This document shows positions 5,767 to 14,365 of a stretch of 24,005 bases of DNA, one piece after another. Position 1 is the stretch's first letter. Every line of letters begins with the position of its first letter. This DNA comes from Bacteroidota bacterium (lineage in GTDB: Bacteria; Bacteroidota; Bacteroidia; Chitinophagales; Chitinophagaceae), in NCBI GenBank assembly GCA_023391315.1, contig JAEWBD010000086.1:1-24005 (forward strand), given 5' to 3'. Below the pieces are notes generated by a model. The model was not told the origin of the DNA. It worked only from the letters and a program-made list of their open reading frames with translations, and made no database searches. A program made the position numbers and the translations under genes.

Positions 5767-8700
5767 ATGAGAAGAGCTATTCAACTGCAAAACAAGCTGC
5801 TTATAATGCTGCTTATTGCAGGTGCGCTTTGTTCTTTGCCAGGAACAAGTGTAAGTGCGCAGGATGCCGGATCAATCAATGGCATTGTGCAAAATGAAAA
5901 TAAGGAAGCGCTGACAGGTGTATCCGTAACATTGAAAAGCGATTCGCTTCATTACACCAGATCGGTAGTTACAGACAGTTCAGGAAGATTTGATTTTCCG
6001 GGACTGTTAGATGGATTAAAATATGCTTTGTCTTTTTCAAGCGTTGGGTATGAACCTGCTCTTGTAAATGATTACACTGCGAGGACCGGAGCATCGCCAA
6101 TAGTTATCAGTTTAAAATCAACATCAAAAAACCTGGATGATGTAGTGGTGGTTGGATATGGCACCGCAAAAAAAGTAACAGTAACAGGCGCTGTTGACCA
6201 GATTTCAGGAAAGCAGCTGGCGGCACGGCCAATAGCCAATGTGTTCCAGGGTTTGCAAGGCTTAAGCCCCGGTTTAAATATAACTTACGGCGGCGGCCAG
6301 CCGGGCGCAACACCTACTATCAATGTGCGCGGATTTACTTCAATTAATGGTGGCTCGCCATTGATAGTAATTGATGGTATCGCATCTGCAACAGATGATC
6401 TTTTGAGAATTAATCCGTCAGACATTGCATCCATTACCGTATTGAGAGATGCTGCTTCGGCAGCTATCTATGGCGCCAGGGCTGCTTATGGCGTATTAAT
6501 CGTAACTACAAAAAAAGGGGCAAGCGGGGGCAGACAAAACATCAGCTACAATAATTATTTCGCTTTTTCAAAAAGAACCGTGTTGCCCGATGCGGTAACC
6601 GATCCTTATATTTATTCAAGGGTATTGGAAACCTCCACTGATAATACACCATGGGATTATGTAAATTTCTCCGATGAATATTATAAATGGGCTAAAGCAC
6701 GTTCAGATGATCCTTCCATTGAAGATGTAAGGGTTGACCCCGATGACCCTACCAGGTGGGCTTACATGGGCAACACTAACTGGAATAATTATTTCTTTAA
6801 CAAAGCAAGCTTTTCGCAGTATCATACAATTTCCCTGAATGGTTCTTCTGCAGACAATGCAAAGCTGCCGGTTAATTATTTGTTATCTGCCGATTATACC
6901 AATGAGAATGGCTTAATTAAAATTACCAAAGATGACTGGACGCGGTATGGCTTAAGGGGTAATTTAAACCTTACGCCTTTGCGCTGGCTGAAAGTGGATA
7001 ATAATCTTTCTGTTTATCAGTTGAAAAGAGATGCGCCAACTTATAGTGTTACCGATGTATATTATTTACAGCCAACCAATGTTGTGAAAAACCCAGATGG
7101 TACGTGGGGTAATAATTCAGCCGGCAGGCTGGCTGCACAGTTAACCGATGGTGGCCGCAATCAGCAAACCCGTTTTGGGTTCCAGGATATTGCAAGGGCA
7201 ACAGCATCTTTTCTGAATAATGAATTACAAATAACTGCCGATGCAAGTTTTAAACGGGAGCTATGGAAATACCACATTGAAAGCCTTCCTTATCTTATTG
7301 GTTATGGGCCGGATGATATAAGGCAGGAAAACAGCATTGGTTCCATTTCAGAAACGAATGGCACCGTTGGCCAGGATGTATTTGACGTATATGTGAACTA
7401 TAACAAGAATTATGGCGAGCATGCTATTAAATTGCTGGCAGGTTATAACCAGGAAAGTTATGAGTGGTCTCCGGTTACAGCATCTAAAACAGGATTGATA
7501 TCAGCATCAGTTCCTTACATCGGGTTAACAACGGGAGATGCGGTAATTAGTGCAACTGGCGGTGGTTCTGATTATTATGCTTATGCCATCCGCAGCTGGT
7601 TTGGCCGTATAAATTATACATATAAAGATAGATACATCATAGAAGGTAATGGCCGTTACGATGGTTCATCCCGCTTCCCGTCCAATAACCGCTGGGGTTT
7701 CTTTCCTTCCGTTTCAGCTGCGTGGGTAGCCAGCAAAGAATCTTTTTTTGAACCGCTTGCACCCGCTTTATCAACCTTTAAATTGCGTCTTTCTTATGGC
7801 GATCTGGGCAACCAGAGTGTAAGTTATTATGGTTATGTGCAATCATTGCCCACTTATCTTTCTACTTATTTAATAGATGGCAACCGCCAAACTGTTTTAG
7901 GTTCTGCGCCTTCTCTTGCAGTTGATCCTAATAATTATACCTGGGAAAAAGTAACCACAAGCAATATAGGTGCAGATGTAGGATTGTTTAATGATAAGCT
8001 GATGGCTTCTTTTGATTACTATATCCGTAACACAAAAGGCATGCTTGCGCCGAGCCAGGAATTGCCTGCTGTGTTAGGTACCTCTGCGCCAAGCCAGAAC
8101 GCTGCCGACCTGCAAACCAAAGGCTGGGAGCTTTCGCTCAGTTATCACAACTCTTTTATTGCCGCCAGCAGCCCGTTATCTTTCAATGCGAAATTTATCT
8201 TGTCTGATTCGAGGAGCCATATCACAAAATATAACAACGCCCTGCAAACATTTTCTGCCGCTTACAGGCCCGGGCAAGAGATTGGTGAATTATGGGGTTT
8301 GACAAATGATGGCTTTTTTAAAGATGAAGAAGAAATTGCCAAACTTGATGAAACGGCGATCATTCCCTGGGGCGCTTTAAGTATAGTGGAAGGATGGCCT
8401 AAATACAAAGACCTTGATGGCGATGGTAAAATTGAATTGGGCACTTCTGCATTAGACCCGAAAGACCTTAAGATCATCGGTAATACCAGCCCGCGCTACC
8501 GTTTTGGTTTTAACCTGGATGCCAGTTGGAAAAATTTTGATTTCAGCATTTTTCTACAGGGTGTGGCAAAGCAGGATTATTATCCGCATCATTATCTTTT
8601 CTGGGGACCTTATCAGCAGCCTTATGCCAACATTTATCCCTGGAACCTTGATTTTTACAGGGCTTCAGCAGAAAGCGAAGCGCAAAGGGCAGGTGATTCA

Positions 8701-9054
8701 AAATCTTATATAGCAACAGGTTTGGCAGATGCCAATACCAATTCCTATTTCCCGGTGCTGCAATCGTGGCTGGCTGATAATAATTACGGAAGCGGTTTAG
8801 ATGTTCCGCAAACCAAGTACCTGTTAAGTGCGGCGTATGTGCGTATTAAAAATATTACCATAGGCTACACATTGCCTGTATCGGTAACCAAAAGATTTGG
8901 TTTAAACAGGCTGCGGGTTTTCTTTAGCGGTGAAAATCTTTATGAAATGTCTCCCATTAAAAAGTATTTAGATCCGGAATCTATAACCGATGGTTATGGA
9001 TGGGAATATCCTTATCAGCGTAAATACTCATTTGGTGTAAATGTGGATTTATAA
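5767..9054 (+). CDS. susC: SusC/RagA-family TonB-dependent outer-membrane transporter
   Basis: 1095 residues. A signal peptide ends near SVSAQ (residues 28-32). Next comes a carboxypeptidase-regulatory-like beta domain (about 37-117; INGIVQNENKEALTGVSV...). The SusC signature DDVVVVGYG (124-132) precedes the plug domain, which includes the family's second signature (SDIASITVLRDAASAAIYG, about 218-236). A long beta barrel with many aromatic residues follows, ending in FGVNVDL. It imports a substrate through the outer membrane using TonB energy, together with the SusD lid protein encoded 35 bp downstream. It is the third gene of a locus whose other enzymes are all phosphatases, so a phosphate-containing ligand is a reasonable inference; the barrel itself does not reveal the substrate. 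The symbol denotes the family, not the starch system. Confidence 0.95.
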   Translation: MRRAIQLQNKLLIMLLIAGALCSLPGTSVSAQDAGSINGIVQNENKEALTGVSVTLKSDSLHYTRSVVTDSSGRFDFPGLLDGLKYALSFSSVGYEPALVNDYTARTGASPIVISLKSTSKNLDDVVVVGYGTAKKVTVTGAVDQISGKQLAARPIANVFQGLQGLSPGLNITYGGGQPGATPTINVRGFTSINGGSPLIVIDGIASATDDLLRINPSDIASITVLRDAASAAIYGARAAYGVLIVTTKKGASGGRQNISYNNYFAFSKRTVLPDAVTDPYIYSRVLETSTDNTPWDYVNFSDEYYKWAKARSDDPSIEDVRVDPDDPTRWAYMGNTNWNNYFFNKASFSQYHTISLNGSSADNAKLPVNYLLSADYTNENGLIKITKDDWTRYGLRGNLNLTPLRWLKVDNNLSVYQLKRDAPTYSVTDVYYLQPTNVVKNPDGTWGNNSAGRLAAQLTDGGRNQQTRFGFQDIARATASFLNNELQITADASFKRELWKYHIESLPYLIGYGPDDIRQENSIGSISETNGTVGQDVFDVYVNYNKNYGEHAIKLLAGYNQESYEWSPVTASKTGLISASVPYIGLTTGDAVISATGGGSDYYAYAIRSWFGRINYTYKDRYIIEGNGRYDGSSRFPSNNRWGFFPSVSAAWVASKESFFEPLAPALSTFKLRLSYGDLGNQSVSYYGYVQSLPTYLSTYLIDGNRQTVLGSAPSLAVDPNNYTWEKVTTSNIGADVGLFNDKLMASFDYYIRNTKGMLAPSQELPAVLGTSAPSQNAADLQTKGWELSLSYHNSFIAASSPLSFNAKFILSDSRSHITKYNNALQTFSAAYRPGQEIGELWGLTNDGFFKDEEEIAKLDETAIIPWGALSIVEGWPKYKDLDGDGKIELGTSALDPKDLKIIGNTSPRYRFGFNLDASWKNFDFSIFLQGVAKQDYYPHHYLFWGPYQQPYANIYPWNLDFYRASAESEAQRAGDSKSYIATGLADANTNSYFPVLQSWLADNNYGSGLDVPQTKYLLSAAYVRIKNITIGYTLPVSVTKRFGLNRLRVFFSGENLYEMSPIKKYLDPESITDGYGWEYPYQRKYSFGVNVDL

Positions 9055-9089
9055 CCGCCGGGATTTATTCATTTATTAAAATTTCTGAC

Positions 9090-10895
9090 ATGAAAAAATT
9101 ATCATATTATATACTTCTTATAACGGTGATTGCTGCGTCTTGTAAGAAAGACTTTTTAGACCGCTATCCGCAAACAACCATATCGCCGGAGCTCTTTTTT
9201 AAATCTGAGGAAGACCTTAAATTATACGTGGATGGGCTGCTAACCCTTCCGGGTACCGGTAACTTCCTGGCCGATCAAAGCAGCGATAACATGGCCACAA
9301 CGGGTTCTATTGAAATTAAAAACATCATGACCGGTAGCCCAAGTTCTCAAACCATAACATCTGGCTGGAGCTGGACGCGGTTACGTAATATCAATTATTT
9401 TTTGGATAATTATAATAATGCGGATGTTGACCAGGAAGTTAAAGATCATTATTCAGGACTGGCGAGATATTACAGGGCGATGTTTTATATGGGCATGGTT
9501 AAAAGATACAATGATGTACCCTGGTATTCTTCCGCCATTGATCCTGCTGACTCTTCTTCTTTATATATGACACAAACACCAAGGGCGCAGGTAATAGACA
9601 GCGTGATGGCAGACCTTGCTTTTGCGGCAGCGCACGTAAGGGAATCTGTTCCAACCGGTACGCCGGATGTTTGGGCTGTAAAAGTATTTTATGCAAGAAC
9701 AGCTTTGTATGAAGGCACTTACCGTAAATACCACACGGAATTAAAGCTGGAAAGCACGGCATCATCATTCCTTGAAACGGCAAAAAGTGTTGCCCAGGAA
9801 ATTATAGAATCCGGAAATTTCGCACTGTATAATACCGGTAACCCTGCAGGCGATTATGCTACGCTGTTTACTTCGCAGGATTTATCCGGAAACAAAGAAG
9901 TTATATTAAATACGCCCTACGATGCAAGCAAGGAAGGCGCATCCGGCAGCAATAATAACAGCACCGTATTTGGTGATTATGAACAATCGCCTTCGCGGGA
10001 TTTGGTGCAATCTTACCTTATGAGCGACGGGTCGAGATTTACTGATGTTCCCGGGTATAAAACATTTGGTTTTGTAAAAGAGTTTGAGAACCGCGACCCG
10101 CGCATGAAGCAAACACTTGCTTATCCCGGCTTTCAAAGAATAACGGATAACAAGCCTTACGTACAAAGATTGAATAAGAATTTTACAGGCTATCACCAGA
10201 TAAAAGGTTACTATAATACATCAACCGATGGAACTATACTCGGCAGCTTCGATTTTCCTGCTTACCGGTATGCAGAAGTGCTGTTAATTTATGCAGAAGC
10301 GCTTGCAGAACTTGGTTCTATAACACAGGAAGATCTTGATAAAAGCATTAACCTGGTAAGACAACGTGCAGGCCTGCCTGGTATAAATCTTTCTGCTGCC
10401 AATGCGAACCCGGATCCTGTGCTGGAAGCAAAATATCCTGATGTTTCAGGCAATAACAAAGGTGTATTACTGGAAATAAGACGGGAGAGAAGAATAGAAT
10501 TTGCCATGGAAGGATATCGCTATGATGACCTGATGCGCTGGCATGCAGGCAATCTTCTGACCAATATACCCGAGGGTATGTACTTTCCGGGATTGGGTAA
10601 ATATGATCTTACAGGAGATGGTTATGATGACATCATCCTCATCGATAAAAACAGTGACATACCTTCTGAAGATCAAAAAGAAAAAAACGGTCTTGGTGAA
10701 GTGCTGATTTATTATAAGGCAGGCAATTACGGGGAGAATGTAACGGTGTATTTGCGTAATGGCAATAATGGCGGCACAATGGTTACAGAAACGGCGCCGA
10801 GAAAGTTTATTGACCCGCAATATTATTACAGGCCGGTTCCATATACACAAATAGCCTTAAATCCAAACCTGGTGCAGCCATTTGGATGGCAATAA
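9090..10895 (+). CDS. susD: SusD/RagB-family nutrient-binding surface lipoprotein
   Basis: 601 residues. The lipoprotein signal ends in IAASC with Cys18, followed by KKDFLD, the usual start of SusD proteins; the positively charged-then-acidic residues after the Cys fit Bacteroidota surface export. The helical TPR-like core includes the typical SusD helix YRAMFYMGMVKRYNDVPW (about 127-144) and, near the C-terminal third, the family stretch LLEIRRERRIEFAMEGYRYDD (split about 457-477). Near the end is an aspartate-rich part (DLTGDGYDDIILID) that resembles a calcium-binding loop and may be an insertion specific to this subfamily. It forms the lid of the SusC barrel and binds the ligand. Directly downstream of susC; a strong hairpin follows its stop codon. 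Confidence 0.95.
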   Translation: MKKLSYYILLITVIAASCKKDFLDRYPQTTISPELFFKSEEDLKLYVDGLLTLPGTGNFLADQSSDNMATTGSIEIKNIMTGSPSSQTITSGWSWTRLRNINYFLDNYNNADVDQEVKDHYSGLARYYRAMFYMGMVKRYNDVPWYSSAIDPADSSSLYMTQTPRAQVIDSVMADLAFAAAHVRESVPTGTPDVWAVKVFYARTALYEGTYRKYHTELKLESTASSFLETAKSVAQEIIESGNFALYNTGNPAGDYATLFTSQDLSGNKEVILNTPYDASKEGASGSNNNSTVFGDYEQSPSRDLVQSYLMSDGSRFTDVPGYKTFGFVKEFENRDPRMKQTLAYPGFQRITDNKPYVQRLNKNFTGYHQIKGYYNTSTDGTILGSFDFPAYRYAEVLLIYAEALAELGSITQEDLDKSINLVRQRAGLPGINLSAANANPDPVLEAKYPDVSGNNKGVLLEIRRERRIEFAMEGYRYDDLMRWHAGNLLTNIPEGMYFPGLGKYDLTGDGYDDIILIDKNSDIPSEDQKEKNGLGEVLIYYKAGNYGENVTVYLRNGNNGGTMVTETAPRKFIDPQYYYRPVPYTQIALNPNLVQPFGWQ

Positions 10896-10910
10896 TTTTA
10901 TAACATATTT

Positions 10911-10940
10911 AAGCGATAAGGAATTTGCCTTATCGCTTTT
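10911..10940 (+). terminator. Rho-independent terminator-like hairpin after susD
   Basis: AAGCGATAAGG (10911-10921), loop AATTTG, CCTTATCGCTT (10928-10938) form a perfect 11-bp stem followed by further Ts to 10940. It begins 15 bp after the susD stop and ends 12 bp before the ATG of the metallophosphoesterase gene. It would end most transcripts after susD or protect their 3' end; the next gene would then be expressed by read-through at a lower level. Confidence 0.75.
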
Positions 10941-10952
10941 ACATATTTAAAG

Positions 10953-11828
10953 ATGAGAAGACGATCGCTTATAAAAAAAATAACCGCATTAGGAAGCATG
11001 GCTGCATTAACAGGTAATGCAGCCATGGCAATGCCGGTTAAAGAAAATCATCAAAACAAAAAACCAGCACTGCGTATTGCTCATATAACCGATGTACATA
11101 TCCGGGAAGGCGATAATGCCCCGCAAAGATTCAAAGCCTGTCTTGAAAAAATAAAAAAACAGGACGTTGATTTTTTTCTGAATGGCGGCGATTCTATACA
11201 TGATGCCTCCTATGATAACGTAAAAAGAGAAGCCGTTTTAAATCAATGGCAGATATGGGATGATTGTTTAAAAACGATTGCTTCTTATGAAATATATGCC
11301 TGTATTGGTAACCACGACCCCTGGTGGGCTGCGCCATCAACCACAGATGATATGTATGGTAAAGATTACGTGGTAAAGCGGCTTAAAATTCCCAAACGTT
11401 ATTATAGTTTCTCAAAGAAAAACTGGCATTTTATAATACTGGATGGCAACAATAAAAATATTGCTTTAGACGATGAACAATTTAACTGGCTGGTGAAAGA
11501 ACTGGATAGTTTACCGGCAAACACACCTGTACTTTTAATGTCGCATTACCCGGTTTTTGGTGCAACTCCTGTTCTCGTAGGCGGCAATCATTCAGACAAT
11601 AAAAAAGTAAAAGTGTTTCTGAGCGGGCATAATCATTTATATGATGAAACCTTGTATAATAAAGTATTGTATTGTTGTAATGGCGCTATGAGCGGCTATT
11701 GGTGGGGAAAGGGCGATAAAGAATCTGTGGGAGAAGGATATTATCTTGAAACACCGCCAGGCTATGCTATACTAAACTTATATGAGGATGGAAGTGTGAG
11801 GAATGAATATACAGCCCATCATTTATAA
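10953..11828 (+). CDS. Secreted metallophosphoesterase (calcineurin-like)
   Basis: 291 residues. The N-terminus MRRRSLIKKITALGSMAALTG carries an Arg pair before a weakly hydrophobic stretch ending in AMAM, so Tat or Sec export is likely. All motifs of a dinuclear metallophosphoesterase are present: D47-x-H49 (ITDVHI), D80 (NGGDSIHD), N120-H121-D (IGNHDPWW), H198 (MSHYP) and H226-x-H228 (SGHNH). The size is close to CpdA-like phosphodiesterases and to purple-acid-phosphatase-like bacterial enzymes. It can be expected to cleave phosphomonoesters or diesters. Same direction as susCD with 57 bp between the stop and start codons, most of it the terminator hairpin; no other promoter is obvious. I read it as the last, less expressed gene of the phospho-ester locus. 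Confidence 0.88.
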   Translation: MRRRSLIKKITALGSMAALTGNAAMAMPVKENHQNKKPALRIAHITDVHIREGDNAPQRFKACLEKIKKQDVDFFLNGGDSIHDASYDNVKREAVLNQWQIWDDCLKTIASYEIYACIGNHDPWWAAPSTTDDMYGKDYVVKRLKIPKRYYSFSKKNWHFIILDGNNKNIALDDEQFNWLVKELDSLPANTPVLLMSHYPVFGATPVLVGGNHSDNKKVKVFLSGHNHLYDETLYNKVLYCCNGAMSGYWWGKGDKESVGEGYYLETPPGYAILNLYEDGSVRNEYTAHHL

Positions 11829-11834
11829 AAAGGC

Positions 11835-11848
11835 TAAAGATATCTTTA
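11835..11848. promoter_or_regulatory. Perfect 14-bp palindrome upstream of the TetR gene
   Basis: TAAAGATATCTTTA is identical to its reverse complement. It starts 7 bp after the metallophosphoesterase stop codon and 136 bp before the TetR ATG. TetR-family operators are usually palindromes of this size and many TetR genes are self-regulated, so this is a candidate operator. A+T-rich palindromes also occur by chance. Confidence 0.35.
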
Positions 11849-11884
11849 CACATTTTCAAAACAAATTGCAGATATAAACGAATC

Positions 11885-11912
11885 TTGCACAAATGGAAAT
11901 GCATTAATTTTT
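11885..11912 (+). promoter_or_regulatory. Weak candidate promoter for the TetR gene
   Basis: TTG (11885-11887) and TAATTTTT (11905-11912), 17 bp apart, match the Bacteroidota TTTG/TAnnTTTG pattern with two mismatches. Downstream is a small hairpin CAGGC (11940-11944) / GCCTG (11952-11956) in the leader. Confidence 0.25.
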
Positions 11913-11983
11913 CAACTCAAAAAATATTTAAAAAATAAACAGGCCTTTAATGCCTGCTATTGTTAATCTTAAAAGATAAGCCA

Positions 11984-12577
11984 ATGGGAAGAAAAAGTTT
12001 AAAAGAACCCCGGCAAAAAGAAATTATAGAAGCCTTTTATAATCTTGCCAAAACTGAAGGATTGGAAAATGTATCTATTGCAAAAACTGCTGAAGCCATC
12101 AATATTAACCCGAGCCTGGTAATTCATTATTTCAAGACCAAAGAACATTTGGTGTATGGATTGGTGGAATATATCCTGGCTAAATATTTATTGATTTTTA
12201 AAATTCCTGTGCGTTATCAGAAAGATCCTGCAAAGAAATTAAAAATTGTATTGGATAACCTCTTCTCGAATAAATGGAATGTTTTATTTGATGACAGTGT
12301 ATCATACAGTTGTTATGCGTTAACATTTCGGAATGATTTAATCAGGAAAAAATATAAATCGTTGCTGGATACTTTACGAAGCAACCTGGAACAGATTATT
12401 ATAGAATGCAACAATACAAGCACTTTAAAAATAGAAGATACTGCAAAAACAGCTGACTGGATTTTTACATTGGTGGATGGAGCTTATTATTATTTATCGC
12501 TCACAGATGATAAAACCGAATATCAACATAAGCTTAACCTGTACAAATCGCAGGCTATTAAATTTTTAGGGCTTTGA
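11984..12577 (+). CDS. TetR/AcrR-family transcriptional regulator
   Basis: 197 residues from the ATG at 11984. An upstream TTG at 11960 is in frame but adds only eight non-family residues, so I prefer the ATG. The DNA-binding domain is at about residues 12-58, with helix-turn-helix VSIAKTAEAININPSLVIHYF (split about 30-50) and the usual following KTKEHLVYGLVEY. The C-terminal ligand-binding half is not family-specific, so the ligand is unknown. It is a single gene following the metallophosphoesterase, and its 3' end overlaps the convergent small membrane protein by 12 bp. It could control itself, a gene elsewhere, or the phospho-ester locus; no sequence evidence decides. Confidence 0.88.
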   Translation: MGRKSLKEPRQKEIIEAFYNLAKTEGLENVSIAKTAEAININPSLVIHYFKTKEHLVYGLVEYILAKYLLIFKIPVRYQKDPAKKLKIVLDNLFSNKWNVLFDDSVSYSCYALTFRNDLIRKKYKSLLDTLRSNLEQIIIECNNTSTLKIEDTAKTADWIFTLVDGAYYYLSLTDDKTEYQHKLNLYKSQAIKFLGL

Positions 12578-12826
12578 ATTTCTTTTCCAGTAAATAACTG
12601 CAATGGCAAAACCAGCAATAAGCGCCCAGAGAGAATTTACCACGAGATTGGGATAATCGTTAAGGCTAATAGCATCAGTAATTAAACCCGCCGCTCCAAT
12701 AACATTAAGCACGTGATAAAAAGGCTTGTCTGATTTTAGTTTTCCAATGCTCAATAAAAGATAGGCAACAAGATATGCCACAGCGCCAACCCAGCCCATT
12801 ATGCTTGAGAAAAGAAAAGTATGCAT
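12566..12826 (-). CDS. Small membrane protein, CBU_0592-like family
   Basis: 86 residues with three hydrophobic segments (about 9-27, 40-55 and 62-80), ending in a basic tail YWKRNSKP. The order GWVGAVAYLVAYLLL, then a polar hinge with LKSDKPFYHVLNVIGA, then LVVNSLWALIAGFAI is the pattern of the CBU_0592 family of small integral membrane proteins, common in Bacteroidota and Proteobacteria and without a known function. Convergent with the TetR gene, the last 12 bases overlapping. No operon partner. Confidence 0.75.
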   Translation of the reverse strand: MHTFLFSSIMGWVGAVAYLVAYLLLSIGKLKSDKPFYHVLNVIGAAGLITDAISLNDYPNLVVNSLWALIAGFAIAVIYWKRNSKP

Positions 12827-12970
12827 GCTAAACGATAAATTTTGACAATTATAAGATTGCTGCTAAATTATAACCGGCGGCTGATTCAGGTAAGTTTTAA
12901 ATGCTCCTTAAAGAAAAAGTAAAATGGCAGGAAACTTTATGTGTAACTATATCGGGTCTTAACTTTTATA

Positions 12971-13804
12971 TTACTTTACCACTGCCTTTATTCCTTTCTC
13001 TGTCAATTCTATTTTACGTTGTTTGTATAAAGCGCCAAGCGCCATTTTAAAAGTTTTTTTGCTCATGCCGAAGAAGTCATAAATAACTTCGGGGCTGCTT
13101 TTATCGTGATAAGGTAAAAAGCCTTTATGCGTTTTTAATAAACTGAGTATTTTTTCTTCTTCCTGGCTCACCCGTTCATAACCCGGTTTGTCGAGCACAA
13201 GGTCTATTTTATTATCGGCGCGTATGGTTTTAATATATCCTTTCAGCTTATCGCCCACCTCTAAATTTCTATATACTTCGTTGGCATGCAGCAGCCCGAT
13301 ATGTTTGCCGTTAATGATCATCACATAACCCAGGTCAGATTCACGCTGAACATATAAATTCACTTCTTCCGCTTCCTTTACGGTAAGCACATCATTGCTC
13401 AATTGCTTCTCCACTTTTTCAGTAGCGGTAATGCGGCCGGTTTGTTCATCAATATAAATTTTTACCAGGTATTCACCTCCTTTATGCATGTGCGTAAGCT
13501 GCTGGGATTTGGCAACGAAAATATCTTTCATCAAACCCCAGTCAAGAAAAGCACCGTGCGCCGTGGTGTCCACACATTTCAGTTGCACAACATCACCAAC
13601 AACACCTGCAGGTTTTTGTGTAGTAGCAATTAAACGGTTGTCCGAATCATGATACACAAATACTTTTATTTCATCGCCAATACGCAAGCCTTTGGGTGCA
13701 AACCTTTTGGGCAGTAACAGGCCATCGCTGCCATCATCAAGATAAAACCCAAATTCTACTTTGCGGGAAACTTTAAGTGTATTATACATACCCACCTGTA
13801 CCAT
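12971..13804 (-). CDS. cvfB: CvfB-like S1 RNA-binding protein
   Basis: 277 residues. It fits the CvfB/YitL family: tandem S1-like beta barrels at about 1-65 (MYNTLKVSRKVEFGFYLDDG), 67-135 (VGDVVQLKCVDTTAHGAFLDWG) and 145-212 (LGYVMIINGKHIGLLHANEVY), then a winged-helix domain (about 218-277; SPEVIYDFFGMSKKTFKMALG). In Staphylococcus, CvfB binds RNA and affects virulence gene expression; a role in RNA binding or translation-related control is inferred here. The start could also be the Met at residue 6. It is divergently arranged with the unknown gene at 13883, 78 bp apart, so the two may share a control region. Confidence 0.85.
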   Translation of the reverse strand: MVQVGMYNTLKVSRKVEFGFYLDDGSDGLLLPKRFAPKGLRIGDEIKVFVYHDSDNRLIATTQKPAGVVGDVVQLKCVDTTAHGAFLDWGLMKDIFVAKSQQLTHMHKGGEYLVKIYIDEQTGRITATEKVEKQLSNDVLTVKEAEEVNLYVQRESDLGYVMIINGKHIGLLHANEVYRNLEVGDKLKGYIKTIRADNKIDLVLDKPGYERVSQEEEKILSLLKTHKGFLPYHDKSSPEVIYDFFGMSKKTFKMALGALYKQRKIELTEKGIKAVVK

Positions 13805-13882
13805 AGAGCAATAATATTGCTGGTAAAGATAATGCCATCAGCCGCATTGCCTGGTGTACAAACAATAAGTATTTTTATCGCC

Positions 13883-14365
13883 ATGAAATCGGCAAGCATA
13901 CAGGAGCTGAAACAGCAATTACAGCAGGCATCTGTAAAAGAAATAACAGAGTTGTGCTTAAAGCTGGCAAGATTTAAAAAAGACAATAAAGAATTGCTTA
14001 CTTACCTGCTTTTTGAGGCTGGTGATGCGGAAGCATATACCAATACTATAAAAACTTTCATGAATGAATCGTTTAAAGAAGTAAACACGGTAAATCTATA
14101 TTTCGCAAAAAAAAACTTGCGCAAAATTTTACGGCAGGTAAATAAGTATATAAAATTCACGGGCAATAAGCAAACTGAAGCAGAGGTGCTTATACATTTT
14201 TGTTTCTTGCTGAAGGCATCCGGTATACCTATACAAAAAAGTGCAGCACTTAATAATATGTACGCACAGCAGGTAAAGAAAATTAAAGCCGCCATTAGTG
14301 TACTGCATGAAGACGTTCAGTATGATCTTAATAAACAGATGGAGAAAGCTTTTGTTGCAGGATAA
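13883..14365 (+). CDS. Conserved-looking cytoplasmic protein of unknown function
   Basis: 160 residues from the ATG at 13883. The open frame reaches back to a TTG at 13817, but that extension (MLVKIMPSAALPGVQ...) looks non-coding, and MKSASIQELKQQLQQASVKE is a natural start. The protein is almost wholly helical, rich in Lys, Leu and Gln, with no signal peptide, membrane segment or catalytic motif. Segments such as ELCLKLARFKKDNKELLTYLLFEA and NLYFAKKNLRKILRQVNKYIKFTG give amphipathic helices. I have an impression of similar proteins in other Bacteroidota genomes but no function is known to me. Divergent from cvfB. Confidence 0.7.
   Translation: MKSASIQELKQQLQQASVKEITELCLKLARFKKDNKELLTYLLFEAGDAEAYTNTIKTFMNESFKEVNTVNLYFAKKNLRKILRQVNKYIKFTGNKQTEAEVLIHFCFLLKASGIPIQKSAALNNMYAQQVKKIKAAISVLHEDVQYDLNKQMEKAFVAG

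Noticed and set aside
7049..8713. Several frames of 65-75 codons inside the SusC gene
   Set aside because: All overlap a clearly coding 1095-residue frame and show no motifs of their own.
11960..11983. TTG start for the TetR gene
   Set aside because: Adds eight residues outside the family and overlaps a leader hairpin; the ATG at 11984 is more natural.
13817..13882. TTG start for the unknown gene divergent from cvfB
   Set aside because: The extra 22 residues look like translated promoter DNA; the ATG at 13883 begins a coherent helical protein.
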